Origin: CAZMCH01 sp964564735
GTDB taxonomy: Bacteria; Poribacteria; DTPJ01
NCBI GenBank assembly: GCA_964564735.1
Contig: CAZMCH010000019.1
Location: 1 to 52,857, forward strand
Reading direction: 5' to 3'
DNA length: 52,857 nucleotides
Both the position numbers and the translations under genes were made by a program. Positions 42,501-51,450 of the stretch are shown in pieces. The notes under the pieces are model-generated. The model saw only the letters and a list, made by a program, of their open reading frames with translations, made no database searches and was not told the origin of the DNA. The first letter of the stretch is position 1. The number at the start of each line of letters is the position of its first letter.

Positions 42501-44393
42501 TCAGGAACTAAGATTCAAGATTTGAGACTCAAGTTGTATCATTTGTATTGCTGATTGAGTAATCCCTTCGGATGTCAGACCATATTTTGATAGTAATAGC
42601 TTATGATCGCCATGCTCAACAAATTGATCAGGCAAACCGAGCATCTTAATTTGTATATCTGCAAATTCATACTGCTCTGTAATCATTTCAGCGAATGCAC
42701 TTCCAAATCCGCAACTTACAGCGTGTTCCTCAATGGTAATAACCTTACCAATGCGTTTTGCCAAAGGGATAATTAGGCCTCTATCAAGTGGTTTCACAAA
42801 TCTTGCGTTTACTACTGCTGTTGATATGCCCTCTTTTTCGAGATTTTCTACCGATTGAATCGCAGGATATACCATAGAGCCTATCGCTAATAATAAAATG
42901 TCATTACCGTCTTTTATAAGTTCTGCTTTTCCTATCGGTAATGATAATAACTCATCAGTTAGTTGTACGCCAATTCCCTCTCCTCGTGGATAGCGGAGTG
43001 CAATAGGACCATCATATTCTATGGCAGTTTTAAGCATGTGTTGAAGCTCTGATTCGTCCTTTGGCGCCATGACAACCATATTTGGAATATGCCTCAAATA
43101 AGCAAAATCAAAAGTTCCATGATGCGTTGGTCCATCAGCACCCACAAGCCCTGCTCTATCTAATGCAAATACAACAGGTAAATTTTGCAGGCATACATCA
43201 TGGACTATCTGATCATATCCACGCTGTAAAAAAGTCGAATAAACAGCCAAAACAGGTTTTATGCCTTGTGAAGCAAGCCCTGCAGAAAAAGTAACCGCAT
43301 GTTGCTCTGCAATACCAACATCAAAACAACGCTGTGGAAATCTCTGCTGAAATTCGCTTAATCCCGTCCCGTCAATCATTGCAGCGCTTATTGCAACAAT
43401 ATTTCTATTATTGGTAGCCAATTTTATCAAAGCATTTCCAAATGCCTCTGTATATGTAATTTTATTGCTTTTCTTGACTGATTGACCTGTCTGTAAATCA
43501 AAAGAACCAGAACTATGATATTTTGTCGGATTATCTTCTGCAAAGCTAAATCCCTTGCCTTTTTTTGTAACAACATGAACAACTATTGGTCCGCTTATGT
43601 CTTTTACTCGTTGAAGGATACTGATAAGATTTACTATATTATGACCTTCTATGGGACCAAAGTATCGGAAACCAAGCGACTCAAATAGCATATTATCAAC
43701 AATTAAGGCTTTTACAGTTTCATCAATTTTCTTTACCATTTTAGTTGCTTGTTTTCCAAACATGGATACAATATCTGCAACGTCCTTTCTAAATTTATTA
43801 TAAGTGGCATTAGTCCTAAAATTATCTATATGTTGAAGTAATCCGCCAACGGTTGGGGAAATAGACATCTCATTGTCATTTAATATAACAATCATATCTG
43901 TTTTAGTATGTCCTGCGTGATTAAGCGCCTCAAAAGACATTCCACCAGTCAAAGAGCCATCACCGATAACAGCAATAACCTTGAAGTTTTCGCCCTTTAT
44001 ATCTCTAGCCTTTGCCATACCAAGTGCAGCGGATATTGATGTGCTTGCGTGTCCAGTCCCAAAACAATCATAATCACATTCACAGATTTTTGGAAATCCA
44101 CTCAAACCTAAATATTGCCTTATTGTTTGAAACTGTTCTTTTCGTCCAGTGAGAATCTTATGGGCATAGCATTGATGACCTACGTCCCAGATAATTTTAT
44201 CATTATTCAGATCAAAAGTTCGAAGTAATGCTATCGTTAATTCAACAACTCCAAGACTTGAAGCAAGATGACCGCCTGTCTTTGATATAGTAGAGATTAT
44301 TATCTGTCGTATTTCATCTGCCAAATCTGGTAATTGAGAAATTTTAATACCTTTGAGGTCTTCTGGCTTATTAATAAGGTCTAATAATGGCAT
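42501..44393 (-). CDS. dxs: 1-deoxy-D-xylulose-5-phosphate synthase
   Basis: 630 residues, the standard Dxs length. The thiamine site is seen in VIGDGSLTGGMSFEALNHAG followed by VILNDNEMSISP. Other blocks are IIWDVGHQCYAHKILTGR, VVTKKGKGFSFAEDNP, the pyrimidine-domain FDVGIAEQHAVTFSAGLASQ, and GLVGADGPTHHGTFDFAYLR. It condenses pyruvate with glyceraldehyde 3-phosphate for the MEP isoprenoid pathway, and its product also feeds thiamine and PLP synthesis. tlyA follows closely downstream. A 74-base spacer separates it from era. Confidence 0.96.
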   Translation of the reverse strand: MPLLDLINKPEDLKGIKISQLPDLADEIRQIIISTISKTGGHLASSLGVVELTIALLRTFDLNNDKIIWDVGHQCYAHKILTGRKEQFQTIRQYLGLSGFPKICECDYDCFGTGHASTSISAALGMAKARDIKGENFKVIAVIGDGSLTGGMSFEALNHAGHTKTDMIVILNDNEMSISPTVGGLLQHIDNFRTNATYNKFRKDVADIVSMFGKQATKMVKKIDETVKALIVDNMLFESLGFRYFGPIEGHNIVNLISILQRVKDISGPIVVHVVTKKGKGFSFAEDNPTKYHSSGSFDLQTGQSVKKSNKITYTEAFGNALIKLATNNRNIVAISAAMIDGTGLSEFQQRFPQRCFDVGIAEQHAVTFSAGLASQGIKPVLAVYSTFLQRGYDQIVHDVCLQNLPVVFALDRAGLVGADGPTHHGTFDFAYLRHIPNMVVMAPKDESELQHMLKTAIEYDGPIALRYPRGEGIGVQLTDELLSLPIGKAELIKDGNDILLLAIGSMVYPAIQSVENLEKEGISTAVVNARFVKPLDRGLIIPLAKRIGKVITIEEHAVSCGFGSAFAEMITEQYEFADIQIKMLGLPDQFVEHGDHKLLLSKYGLTSEGITQSAIQMIQLESQILNLSS

Positions 44394-44467
44394 GAGTAAG
44401 TCCTTGTTGCTGATCGCTTATTTATACTTCAATTAGCAATTGATATGACATCTATATCGAACTTAAG

Positions 44468-45367
44468 CTAACTATATCCAAACTCTCGTATATAAGATTC
44501 TTTTTCCCGCCAATCCTCCTTTACACCAACCCATAAGTCTAAATATACATTTGCTTCCATCCATTTTTCTATTTCTGTTCTTGCGTATTGTCCGATTTTT
44601 TTTAGCATACTACCTTTATTTCCAATTAATATGCCCCTTTGAGAATCTCTCTCAACATAAATGGAGGCACGTATATATATCTTGCCATCATTACGTTCTT
44701 TTACCTCTTCTGTTATAACTGTTGTTGAGTATGGGATTTCTTGTTGTGTTAATAAAACGATCTTTTCTCGGATCATCTCTGCAATGAAAAATCTTTCTGG
44801 TAGATCGCTTATATCATCTTCAGGATATAAAAGCTGTCCTTCAGGAAGATAATCAATAATCAGATTAAGCAAATGTGATATACCATTCAGCTTTAATGCG
44901 GATATGGGAACAATTTCTTCAAAGCCAAATTGAATATTATATGTTTCTATAATTGGCAGTAATTCATCTTTTTGTGGTATCTTGTCTATTTTGTTTATTA
45001 CAAGGATAATTTCCTTTTTCATATCCCTGATTTTTTGTATAATTGATCTTTCAATATCATCAGGTTGCCGAAAACCTTCCACCATAATAAGCACCAAATC
45101 AGCATCAGAAGCGGATTTCATGGCATTATTTACCATGTGTTCCTGCAATTTATATGAAGGTTCAAATATACCCGGAGTGTCAAGAAAAACAATCTGGTAG
45201 TTTTTCCCTGTAAGTATTCCAGTTACCTTATTACGTGTAGTCTGTGCCTTTGGAGTTACTATTGATAGCTTTTCGCCTAAGAATGCGTTTAACAAAGTGG
45301 ATTTGCCGACATTAGGTTTTCCCAGTATCGCAACGAATCCTGATTTGAATTTGTTGTCTTTATTCAT
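44468..45367 (-). CDS. era: GTPase Era
   Basis: 299 residues from the ATG at 45367, the family length; the longer frame to 45418 starts with TTG inside a terminator. G1 VAILGKPNVGKSTLLNAFLG, G2 TPKAQTTRNKV, G3 FLDTPGIFEPSYKLQEHM, G4 ILVINKIDKIP and G5-like PISALKLNG. The C-terminal KH domain has ERDSQRGILIGNKGSMLKKI and LWVGVKEDWREK. Era binds 16S rRNA during 30S assembly and is essential in most bacteria. It lies downstream of a terminator after the ThuA gene, so it has its own promoter that I could not place firmly. Confidence 0.95.
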   Translation of the reverse strand: MNKDNKFKSGFVAILGKPNVGKSTLLNAFLGEKLSIVTPKAQTTRNKVTGILTGKNYQIVFLDTPGIFEPSYKLQEHMVNNAMKSASDADLVLIMVEGFRQPDDIERSIIQKIRDMKKEIILVINKIDKIPQKDELLPIIETYNIQFGFEEIVPISALKLNGISHLLNLIIDYLPEGQLLYPEDDISDLPERFFIAEMIREKIVLLTQQEIPYSTTVITEEVKERNDGKIYIRASIYVERDSQRGILIGNKGSMLKKIGQYARTEIEKWMEANVYLDLWVGVKEDWREKESYIREFGYS

Positions 45368-45403
45368 TTTGTTTTTTATTTTAATACGAGTTTTGATATT
45401 TAT

Positions 45404-45428
45404 AAGGGCGTTTAACAAAACGCCCTTT
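45404..45428 (-). terminator. intrinsic terminator after the ThuA gene
   Basis: AAGGGCGTTT (45404-45413) and AAAACGCCCTTTT (45417-45429) form a 10-base-pair stem with a short loop. It lies between the ThuA stop at 45440 and the era start at 45367. Confidence 0.7.
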
Positions 45429-45439
45429 TGAGAGTCAAT

Positions 45440-46102
45440 TTATGCAAGACGACCAGCCCATTTTAGACAGCCTTCGATATGCTTTCTGAACCAGTCTTGA
45501 TGCCATAAATCATCTGGATGACCTAATGCAGTATAAATTACACGACCTTTTCCATAATCATGACACCATCCAAGAGCATAATCGTTGTCTTCACGATTGC
45601 CTTTTGAAATATCGACAGAGTTGTTGTCAATACGCATTAAGACATGAGTTTTACTTCGGCTCCAGTTCTTAAATGTGTATATTTCATCAAAAACTTTGAA
45701 GCTATTACCAAGCATTTTTGTAGCTGGATGGCTTGTATCTTCAACTATAACTCCAACTTCCTGTGTCCAAGGATGACCGTTAAAGTATCCGCCTATCATT
45801 TCACCATACTCAGCCCAATCATATCCAGTATCAGTAGCATTGTGTATACCAAAAAATCCCTTTCCATTTTTAACAAAATCAAGCAATGCTTTCTTTTGAT
45901 CATCACTAAAAGGCAGGCTTCCTGTTGTTGCAAAAACTACTACATCAACGTTTGCAAGTGCTTCCGCAGTGATACGACTACAAATATGTGTTGTAGTTGC
46001 CTGCCAGCCATTTGCCTTTGCAATCTGTTTGATAGCAACTTCTGCATCTGGTAAATATGAATGTTCAAAACCACCTGAATAGCGTAACATAAGGATATTC
46101 AT
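45440..46102 (-). CDS. ThuA-like domain protein
   Basis: The start at 46102 is chosen because AAGGAGT lies eight bases upstream; 220 residues. The ThuA fold, related to class I glutamine amidotransferases, is visible as NILMLRYSGGFEHSYLPDAE, DVVVFATTGSLPFSDDQKKA, GKGFFGIHNATDT, GGYFNGHPWTQEVGVIVED, HPATKML and GKGRVIYTALGHPDDLWHQ. No catalytic cysteine of the amidotransferase type is seen. ThuA proteins are linked to trehalose and other sugar use, and are expanded in Poribacteria- and Planctomycete-like genomes; the reaction is unknown. A terminator follows it. Confidence 0.87.
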   Translation of the reverse strand: MNILMLRYSGGFEHSYLPDAEVAIKQIAKANGWQATTTHICSRITAEALANVDVVVFATTGSLPFSDDQKKALLDFVKNGKGFFGIHNATDTGYDWAEYGEMIGGYFNGHPWTQEVGVIVEDTSHPATKMLGNSFKVFDEIYTFKNWSRSKTHVLMRIDNNSVDISKGNREDNDYALGWCHDYGKGRVIYTALGHPDDLWHQDWFRKHIEGCLKWAGRLA

Positions 46103-46236
46103 TATATACTCCTTTTGTTTCATTAATTGTCTAATAAACATCAAAATTTATTATACTAAAAAACAGCATTATTCACGAATTTATAATACAACTGCATTAT
46201 ACAGATGTCAATAATGAATTCTTCCTGAGATGCACT

Positions 46237-46986
46237 TTACTTTTTTATTTCTCCCCATAAAGAAGGAAGTTTGCTTTCTGCTTGAACATTAGCATATCCT
46301 AATGCTTTCTCAATACCATTGTTCATAATATCCTTTACATTTGCTTCTGTCAATGGGGCGTTGAATAAGCCAACATCGTCAATTGTGCAGGCAGAGATCC
46401 AACCGCCTTTATCAGTTGCAAGCCATGAAGTTTGTTGTTGATCAGCAAGGGCAAATCCAGCACCAGCCTGAGAATTTGCCAATTCACCATTAACATAAAT
46501 TGAAACTTTGGAACCATCATATATATTAGCAACATGATACCATACTTTTGCATCAATAAATTTTCCACTTGGGACATCCCAGTTATTACTCCAGAAATGA
46601 AGTTCATTTGCAGCAGTTTTATATGGAACGTAGCGATGGTCGCTTTGATCCCAGATTGAATAATAATTTTGCTGTCCAGCCAAATCAGTGAATTTTAGCC
46701 ACATTACAACGGTAACTTTGTTTGTTATCGTTCCTTTTCCTAGATTTATTGTAACAGTATCGCCCTTTACAAAATCTAGGCATTTTCCGAATTTTCCGTT
46801 TTCTAATTTTGTTCCTTTTATTTGACCATCAAAGCCGTTTGGAGATAGATCTTTGACCATACCATTATTATTACTATCAAGTGTCCATACACCAACTATA
46901 GTATTAGGATCGATACCTGCTGAATATGCTTGTTGACAAAAGAAAATACTCACAAAAATCAGACAAAATATTGTTAATTTTCTCAT
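46237..46986 (-). CDS. secreted LamG protein 4
   Basis: 249 residues with a signal peptide (MRKLTIFCLIFVSIFFCQQAYSAG). The LamG_3 domain includes VGVWTLDSNNNGMVKDLSPN, FGKCLDFVKGDTVTINLG, VTVVMWLKFTDLAGQQN, VWYHVANIYDGSKVSIYVNG and CTIDDVGLFNAPLTEANVK; the tail ends LPSLWGEIKK. It is more divergent than the tandem pair at 18143-19769 but shares the WG-x-IK ending. An extracytoplasmic carbohydrate-binding role is likely. It lies between the ThuA and alcohol dehydrogenase genes. AAGGAG precedes the start. Confidence 0.85.
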   Translation of the reverse strand: MRKLTIFCLIFVSIFFCQQAYSAGIDPNTIVGVWTLDSNNNGMVKDLSPNGFDGQIKGTKLENGKFGKCLDFVKGDTVTINLGKGTITNKVTVVMWLKFTDLAGQQNYYSIWDQSDHRYVPYKTAANELHFWSNNWDVPSGKFIDAKVWYHVANIYDGSKVSIYVNGELANSQAGAGFALADQQQTSWLATDKGGWISACTIDDVGLFNAPLTEANVKDIMNNGIEKALGYANVQAESKLPSLWGEIKK

Positions 46987-47003
46987 TTTATTAGACTCCT
47001 TCC

Positions 47004-47030
47004 AAATCTCCCTTTGAGAAAGGGATATTT
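47004..47030. repeat. short palindrome (AAATCTCCCTTT family)
   Basis: AAATCTCCCTTT (47004-47015) and AAAGGGATATTT (47019-47030) match as an inverted repeat at 11 of 12 positions with a three-base loop. It lies after the alcohol dehydrogenase stop and is related in sequence to the palindrome at 49192-49240. It may act as a terminator. Confidence 0.55.
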
Positions 47031-47046
47031 TCTGAACTTGCTCATA

Positions 47047-48087
47047 TCAAGTGGGATTTACAATAACTTTCATTCCTTCCCTGTTTTCAACAGTAAGGAA
47101 CGCCTTCATTATATCGTCAAGTGAAAAATTATGCGATATATATTTGCTTGCCTGTATTCTGCCACTTGATAGCAATTCAAGCGCCAATCTATGATGTCTT
47201 GGAACACTACCATGTGACCCGAATAGATAAGCCTCTTTATAATGCAGGACGTTGCTATCCAAAACTAGAGGCTTGCTTCCTTTTGGAAGCCCTGCAAATA
47301 GGTTAATTCTACCCCTTTTCTTGATTAATGGAATCGCTTGCTCTTGTGCCTCTAAATTTGATGTTGCTGTGAGAACAACATCAGCACCAAGACCATCTGT
47401 TTCTTCAAGGACTCTCTCTGTTACATCTTCCTCTGTTGCAGAGATGACAACATCAATATCAAAACTTTTTGCCATCTCAAGCCTTGTTTTTGATCTTTGC
47501 GTTATTATAGTTTTCTTTGCCCCCATTACTTTCGCCAATTCTGCAAGCATACAGCCAACGGGACCAGCACCTATAATAACAACAACATCACCCAAAGAAA
47601 CCCATGATAATTCCAGCCCATTAATGCAACAAGCCAAAGGTTCAGCTAATGTCGCTTCATCATAGCTAAGATTATCAGGTATCTTGTGTATGGGACCAAA
47701 ATTGATAACTAATGGATCAACAAGCAGATATTCAGCATATCCGCCTTGAAACTGATAACCCATTGCATAGTTAATCATGCAGTTGTTGCCTATTCCATCA
47801 CGACAAAATGAACATTCTCCACATGGCACATCTGCGCCTATTGCTACACGATCACCGACTTTGAATCGCTTAACCTTTGAGCCAACCTCTATAACATCAC
47901 CAGCGATCTCATGTCCGACTATCTGCGGATATTTTACTCTTGGATTTCCATAATGATAAATCCTAATATCTGAGCCACAAACAGCACAAGACCCGACTTT
48001 CAAAAGAAGGCTGTCTTCTGATATTTTAGGCGTTTCGACTTCCTTTACAACTAATTTATCAATACCTTCAAGGACACCAGCTTTCAT
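47047..48087 (-). CDS. zinc-dependent medium-chain alcohol/sugar dehydrogenase 1
   Basis: 346 residues of the threonine/sorbitol dehydrogenase group. Catalytic zinc ligands are Cys in VGSCAVCGSDIRIYH, then GHEIAG with His and Glu. Structural zinc cysteines are in CGECSFCRDGIGNNC. The NAD-binding domain has VVIIGAGPVGCMLAELAKVMGA. It oxidises a secondary alcohol or polyol with NAD(P). It lies 27 bases after a second dehydrogenase of the same class, so they are probably cotranscribed, perhaps for two steps or two polyols; substrates unknown. Confidence 0.9.
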   Translation of the reverse strand: MKAGVLEGIDKLVVKEVETPKISEDSLLLKVGSCAVCGSDIRIYHYGNPRVKYPQIVGHEIAGDVIEVGSKVKRFKVGDRVAIGADVPCGECSFCRDGIGNNCMINYAMGYQFQGGYAEYLLVDPLVINFGPIHKIPDNLSYDEATLAEPLACCINGLELSWVSLGDVVVIIGAGPVGCMLAELAKVMGAKKTIITQRSKTRLEMAKSFDIDVVISATEEDVTERVLEETDGLGADVVLTATSNLEAQEQAIPLIKKRGRINLFAGLPKGSKPLVLDSNVLHYKEAYLFGSHGSVPRHHRLALELLSSGRIQASKYISHNFSLDDIMKAFLTVENREGMKVIVNPT

Positions 48088-48114
48088 AATATATAATTAT
48101 CTCCTTATAATTTT

Positions 48115-49155
48115 CTACATTATAAACATAACTTTATTGAAAAATTCTCGCCTGTTAGACATCATGTCAAAGGCTTTATTTACTTCACTGAGAGAAAATC
48201 TATGAGTTATAAGAGGCTTTAGGTTTAATGCACCTGATTTCATAAATTGAAGGGATGTTTCCCATTCATTCTTAGGAACCGAGGATATGCTTGAGTTCCA
48301 TGTTCCATAGATGGTCAACTGAGAGCGGAGTATATGAGATGCTGTGCGTTCAGGAATAACAACGTCTCCGCTTACATTGCCCATAAGCGTAACTTTGCCT
48401 AATTTACGTGTCATTCTTAATGATTGCTCAAATGTAATCGGCGTTCCTGCTGCTTCTATGGTTATATCCGCACCTTTCTTTGTTTCTTTGAAAATGTTTT
48501 CTACGGGGTCTTGTTCCTTTGAGTTGATACAATCTGTGAATCCGTAACCCATAGCGACTTTGAGTTTTTCAGGCACTATGTCTATTATAAATACTCGTCC
48601 TGCACCGCATATCCTAGCCCATAGCGCAAGTATGATGCCGATAGTTCCTGCGCCAAGAATTGCGACATTATCACCTGCATCAACGCCTGTTCTACGAATG
48701 GCATGTAAGGCAACTGAGGCGGGTTCTGTCATTGCAGAACATTCAAAATCAACACCATCTGGAACAGGGATCAGATTTTCTATGGGTGCGACAACGTATT
48801 CAGCAAAACCACCATCACGCCTTGATCCAAGATAATCATAATCATCACATTGCGCATATTCACCTATCTGGCAATATATACACTTTCCGCAAGGTATAAG
48901 TGGAAAAACAGCGACTTTATCACCAACCTTAAATTTTGATATGCTGTTATCACCAAGATCGGCAATTTCACCTGCGAACTCATGTCCGGGGATCAATGGA
49001 AAAGTATAAGTGCCTTTTTTCATAACTCTTGGCACATCTGAACCGCATACACCAGAAGCCTTTATCCTGATCAATGCTTCTCCTGCACTGGGTTTGGGAA
49101 TAGGTGAATCCTCGTATCTTATATCACCTATGGAATGAAGAACTGTTGATTTCAT
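48115..49155 (-). CDS. zinc-dependent polyol dehydrogenase 2 (galactitol-1-phosphate dehydrogenase-like)
   Basis: 346 residues with GDIRYEDSPIPKPSAGEALI, a catalytic zinc Cys in ASGVCGSDVPRVM, GHEFAGEI, and structural zinc cysteines CGKCIYCQIGEYAQC. The cofactor fold has NVAILGAGTIGIILALWARI and VFIIDIVPEKL. The block KKGTYTFPLIPGHEFAGEI resembles E. coli GatD, so a polyol phosphate such as galactitol 1-phosphate is one candidate. No gat or PTS genes are nearby, so a free sugar alcohol is equally possible. It precedes the dehydrogenase at 47047-48087 on the same strand. Confidence 0.88.
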   Translation of the reverse strand: MKSTVLHSIGDIRYEDSPIPKPSAGEALIRIKASGVCGSDVPRVMKKGTYTFPLIPGHEFAGEIADLGDNSISKFKVGDKVAVFPLIPCGKCIYCQIGEYAQCDDYDYLGSRRDGGFAEYVVAPIENLIPVPDGVDFECSAMTEPASVALHAIRRTGVDAGDNVAILGAGTIGIILALWARICGAGRVFIIDIVPEKLKVAMGYGFTDCINSKEQDPVENIFKETKKGADITIEAAGTPITFEQSLRMTRKLGKVTLMGNVSGDVVIPERTASHILRSQLTIYGTWNSSISSVPKNEWETSLQFMKSGALNLKPLITHRFSLSEVNKAFDMMSNRREFFNKVMFIM

Positions 49156-49191
49156 TAACGATTTCCTTTTGTATTGTTTATAAATCCCTCT

Positions 49192-49240
49192 AAATCTCCA
49201 AAGGGCGTAACATGCTACGCCCCTACGGAAAGGGAGATTT
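49192..49240. repeat. nested palindrome upstream of the riboflavin operon
   Basis: Outer arms AAATCTCC (49192-49199) and GGAGATTT (49233-49240) enclose an inner hairpin GGGCGTA (49203-49209) and TACGCCC (49216-49222). It resembles the palindrome at 47004-47030. There is no gene in 49156-49333. Confidence 0.65.
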
Positions 49241-49333
49241 TTGGTTATTTTTTATAGCGCAAGTGATTATAGCATTGAGGGAGTAGGTTTGTCAAAGGTG
49301 AATTGTCTGAGAGTCCAATTCAAATTCATTTTC

Positions 49334-49362
49334 TTGACAATGTAATAAGTGGCTGGTATAAT
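49334..49362 (+). promoter_or_regulatory. perfect consensus sigma70 promoter of the riboflavin operon
   Basis: TTGACA (49334-49339), exactly 17 bases, TATAAT (49357-49362). Transcription would start near 49369, just before the FMN riboswitch. Confidence 0.85.
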
Positions 49363-49394
49363 TTAGCTATTGGAATTATTTTTGTAATATACAA

Positions 49395-49502
49395 GTCTTC
49401 GGGGTTGGGTGTAATTCCCTATCGGCGGTATAGTCCGCAAGCGTTCAACGCAGATTCGGTGTAATTCCGAAACCGACAGTAAAAGTCTGGATGAAAGAGG
49501 AC
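49395..49502 (+). promoter_or_regulatory. FMN riboswitch (RFN element)
   Basis: The conserved core is nearly intact: TCTTCGGGGTTGGGTG then AATTCCC, ATCGGCGGTATAGTCCGC, GATTCGGTGTAATTCCG, AACCGACAGTAAAAGTC and TGGATGAAAGAG. The P1 arms are TCTT at the 5' end and AAAGA at the 3' end. It senses FMN and controls riboflavin genes. It lies between a consensus promoter and ribD and is followed by an intrinsic terminator, so control is probably transcriptional. Confidence 0.95.
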
Positions 49503-49513
49503 ATCCTTATAAT

Positions 49514-49539
49514 GCCCGAAGCTTTTTTCGGGCTTTTTT
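49514..49539 (+). terminator. riboswitch expression-platform terminator
   Basis: GCCCGAA (49514-49520) pairs with TTCGGGC (49527-49533) and is followed by TTTTTT. The T-tract ends three bases before the ribD ATG, leaving no room for a usual Shine-Dalgarno site. A 13-codon frame beginning at ATG 49512 runs through it. Confidence 0.85.
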
Positions 49540-49542
49540 ATT

Positions 49543-50634
49543 ATGGAAAATGATGAAAAATACATGCGACTTGCCATTGAGCTTGCAGAAAAAGCAAAGG
49601 GACGCACAAGTCCCAACCCAATGGTTGGTGCAGTAATAGTAAAAAATAATGAGATAGTCGGTAAGGGATACCATCAAAAAGCTGGCACTCCTCATGCGGA
49701 AGTTCATGCAATAAAGGACGCAGGCGAAAAAGCGAAGGATGCAACCATCTACGTCAGCCTTGAGCCATGCTCTCACTATGGAAGAACCCCTCCATGCACT
49801 CAGGCGATCATTAACGCAGGATTATCAAGGGTTGTTATGGCTATGACCGATCCGAATCCAAGAGTAAATGGAAGTGGCAGAAAAATATTAGAATCTCATG
49901 GGATAGAGGTAACAAGCGGAATATTTGAGGAAGAAGCGAGAAAACTCAACGAATTTTTTATTAAATATATAACCACTAAATTACCTTTTGTCATATTAAA
50001 AACAGCGATGACCCTTGACGGGAAAATAGCAACATATTCAGGCAAGTCAAAATGGATAACATCAGAAGAATCACGCAATAGAGTCCATCAAATAAGGAAC
50101 GAAGTTGATGCCATATTAGTCGGAATCGGCACAGTGATTAAAGATGATCCATCTTTAACAACCCGTATTCCTGATGGTCGTGACGCAATAAGAATAATAT
50201 TGGATAGCCATGCAAAGATACCACTCAATGCCAAAGTGCTTAACTTAAAGAGCCATGCAAAGACTATCGTTGCGGTAACGTCATCAGCACCAGAAGATAA
50301 GATAAGCCAAATCAAACAGAAAGCGGAAGTTATCATCATTCCCGAAAAAGATGGGCGGGTAAACATTTATGAATTGATGAAAAAACTTGGTGAGATGGAG
50401 ATAACAAGCGTAATGATTGAAGGCGGGGCGGAAGTTAATGCATCTGCATTGAAGGCTAGCGTAATTGATAAAGTTATGTTTTTTATTGCGCCCAAGATAC
50501 TTGGTGGAAAAGATGCCCTTAGCCCAATCGGTGGAATTGGTGTTGATGATCCTTCGGAAGCGATAAAACTGAAAGATATATCTATAGAGCAAGTTGGCGA
50601 AGATATTTTGATTGCAGGGATTCCATTGTTATAA
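49543..50634 (+). CDS. ribD: bifunctional riboflavin biosynthesis deaminase/reductase
   Basis: 363 residues, the normal RibD length. The N-terminal deaminase domain has zinc-binding HAEVHAIKDAGEKA and SLEPCSHYGRTPPCTQAII, with the catalytic Glu in HAE. The C-terminal reductase domain has LKTAMTLDGKIATYSGKSKW, then RNEVDAILVGIGTVIKDDPS and IEGGAEVNASALK. It carries out the second and third steps of riboflavin synthesis from GTP. Expression is controlled by the FMN riboswitch upstream. No clear ribosome site precedes ATG 49543; an internal start at 49564 is possible. Confidence 0.95.
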   Translation: MENDEKYMRLAIELAEKAKGRTSPNPMVGAVIVKNNEIVGKGYHQKAGTPHAEVHAIKDAGEKAKDATIYVSLEPCSHYGRTPPCTQAIINAGLSRVVMAMTDPNPRVNGSGRKILESHGIEVTSGIFEEEARKLNEFFIKYITTKLPFVILKTAMTLDGKIATYSGKSKWITSEESRNRVHQIRNEVDAILVGIGTVIKDDPSLTTRIPDGRDAIRIILDSHAKIPLNAKVLNLKSHAKTIVAVTSSAPEDKISQIKQKAEVIIIPEKDGRVNIYELMKKLGEMEITSVMIEGGAEVNASALKASVIDKVMFFIAPKILGGKDALSPIGGIGVDDPSEAIKLKDISIEQVGEDILIAGIPLL

Positions 50635-50651
50635 TAAAGAGGTGATTGGCT

Positions 50652-50969
50652 ATGAAATTTATGACAACAAAAGAAATTGCAGATATACTGTCAGTAAATA
50701 AAATAACTGTCCGCAGACTAATCAAATCTGGGCAGTTAAGAGCAATAAGAGTGAATAGATCAATTCGTGTTCCAGAGAATAGCTTTCAGGAATATATTAG
50801 GCATGGTTTAGGTATTGCTGACAATGAAATAGAGGATAATCTCTGTGATGATATGGAAAAGGTATCTACTGCACAATCGCTACTAAAACTTGCGGGAACA
50901 TGGGCTGGTGATGATGCAGAAAAAGTGTTAAACCATATTCTCGAGACACGATCAAGAGCGGAGTTTTAA
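50652..50969 (+). CDS. HTH (excisionase/MerR-type) antitoxin paired with a PIN toxin
   Basis: 105 residues from ATG 50652, with GAGGTG upstream. The N-terminal part is a HTH_17/excisionase winged helix (MTTKEIADILSVNKITVRRL, then IKSGQLRAIRVNRSIRVPEN). The C-terminal part (about 60-105, LLKLAGTWAGDDAEKVLNHI) is a helical tail like that of VapB-type antitoxins that wrap the PIN toxin. Its stop shares one base with the start of the PIN gene. As in other such pairs it probably represses its own promoter. It lies 17 bases after ribD and would be transcribed with the riboflavin genes. Confidence 0.82.
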   Translation: MKFMTTKEIADILSVNKITVRRLIKSGQLRAIRVNRSIRVPENSFQEYIRHGLGIADNEIEDNLCDDMEKVSTAQSLLKLAGTWAGDDAEKVLNHILETRSRAEF

Positions 50970-51412
50970 TGATGTATTTGCTTGATACTACTCATTGCAT
51001 TGCTCTATTGAATAATAGGCAAAGTGTTGTTGATAAGTTGACAACATTAAAAAATACAGAAGTTTCAACAAGCCTTATTGTTTGTGGAGAATTGGTTTAT
51101 GGGGCTTATATTTCCGAGCATGTTTCGGAAAATCTGAAAAGGGTCGAAGAACTTATAAAACTAATAAAGGTATATGGTATTAACTGGGACACTATTTACA
51201 TTTATGCTAGACTAAAATCGGAAATTATGGATCGTTTTGGTCCAAAAGACAAACGCAAACGTAGAAACACCAAAGTCGAGTCATTAGGATTCAAGGATAA
51301 TGATTTATGGATAGCCTCAACTGCAATACAGCATAATCTAATTTTGGTTTCAGCAGATAGTGATCTTTTGGTTTTGGATGGCATTCAAGGCTTAAAAGTG
51401 GAAAATTGGTAA
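50969..51412 (+). CDS. vapC: VapC-like PIN-domain ribonuclease toxin
   Basis: 147 residues. The four acidic PIN residues are visible: Asp6 in MMYLLDTTHC, Glu41 in VCGELVYG, the Asp of KDNDLWIAS and the Asp of SADSDLL. Such toxins cleave tRNA or rRNA in a magnesium-dependent manner and are held inactive by the adjacent antitoxin. The stop of the antitoxin overlaps the start of this gene, the usual coupling. It lies inside the riboflavin operon, between ribD and ribE, which is uncommon. Confidence 0.88.
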   Translation: MMYLLDTTHCIALLNNRQSVVDKLTTLKNTEVSTSLIVCGELVYGAYISEHVSENLKRVEELIKLIKVYGINWDTIYIYARLKSEIMDRFGPKDKRKRRNTKVESLGFKDNDLWIASTAIQHNLILVSADSDLLVLDGIQGLKVENW

Positions 51413-51450
51413 AGAACCATATCTTTTTATTAAAAAAGTGGAGGGGTTTT

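Noticed and set aside
45368..45418. N-terminal extension of Era
   Set aside because: It would start at TTG inside a terminator hairpin; the ATG at 45367 gives the usual 299 residues.
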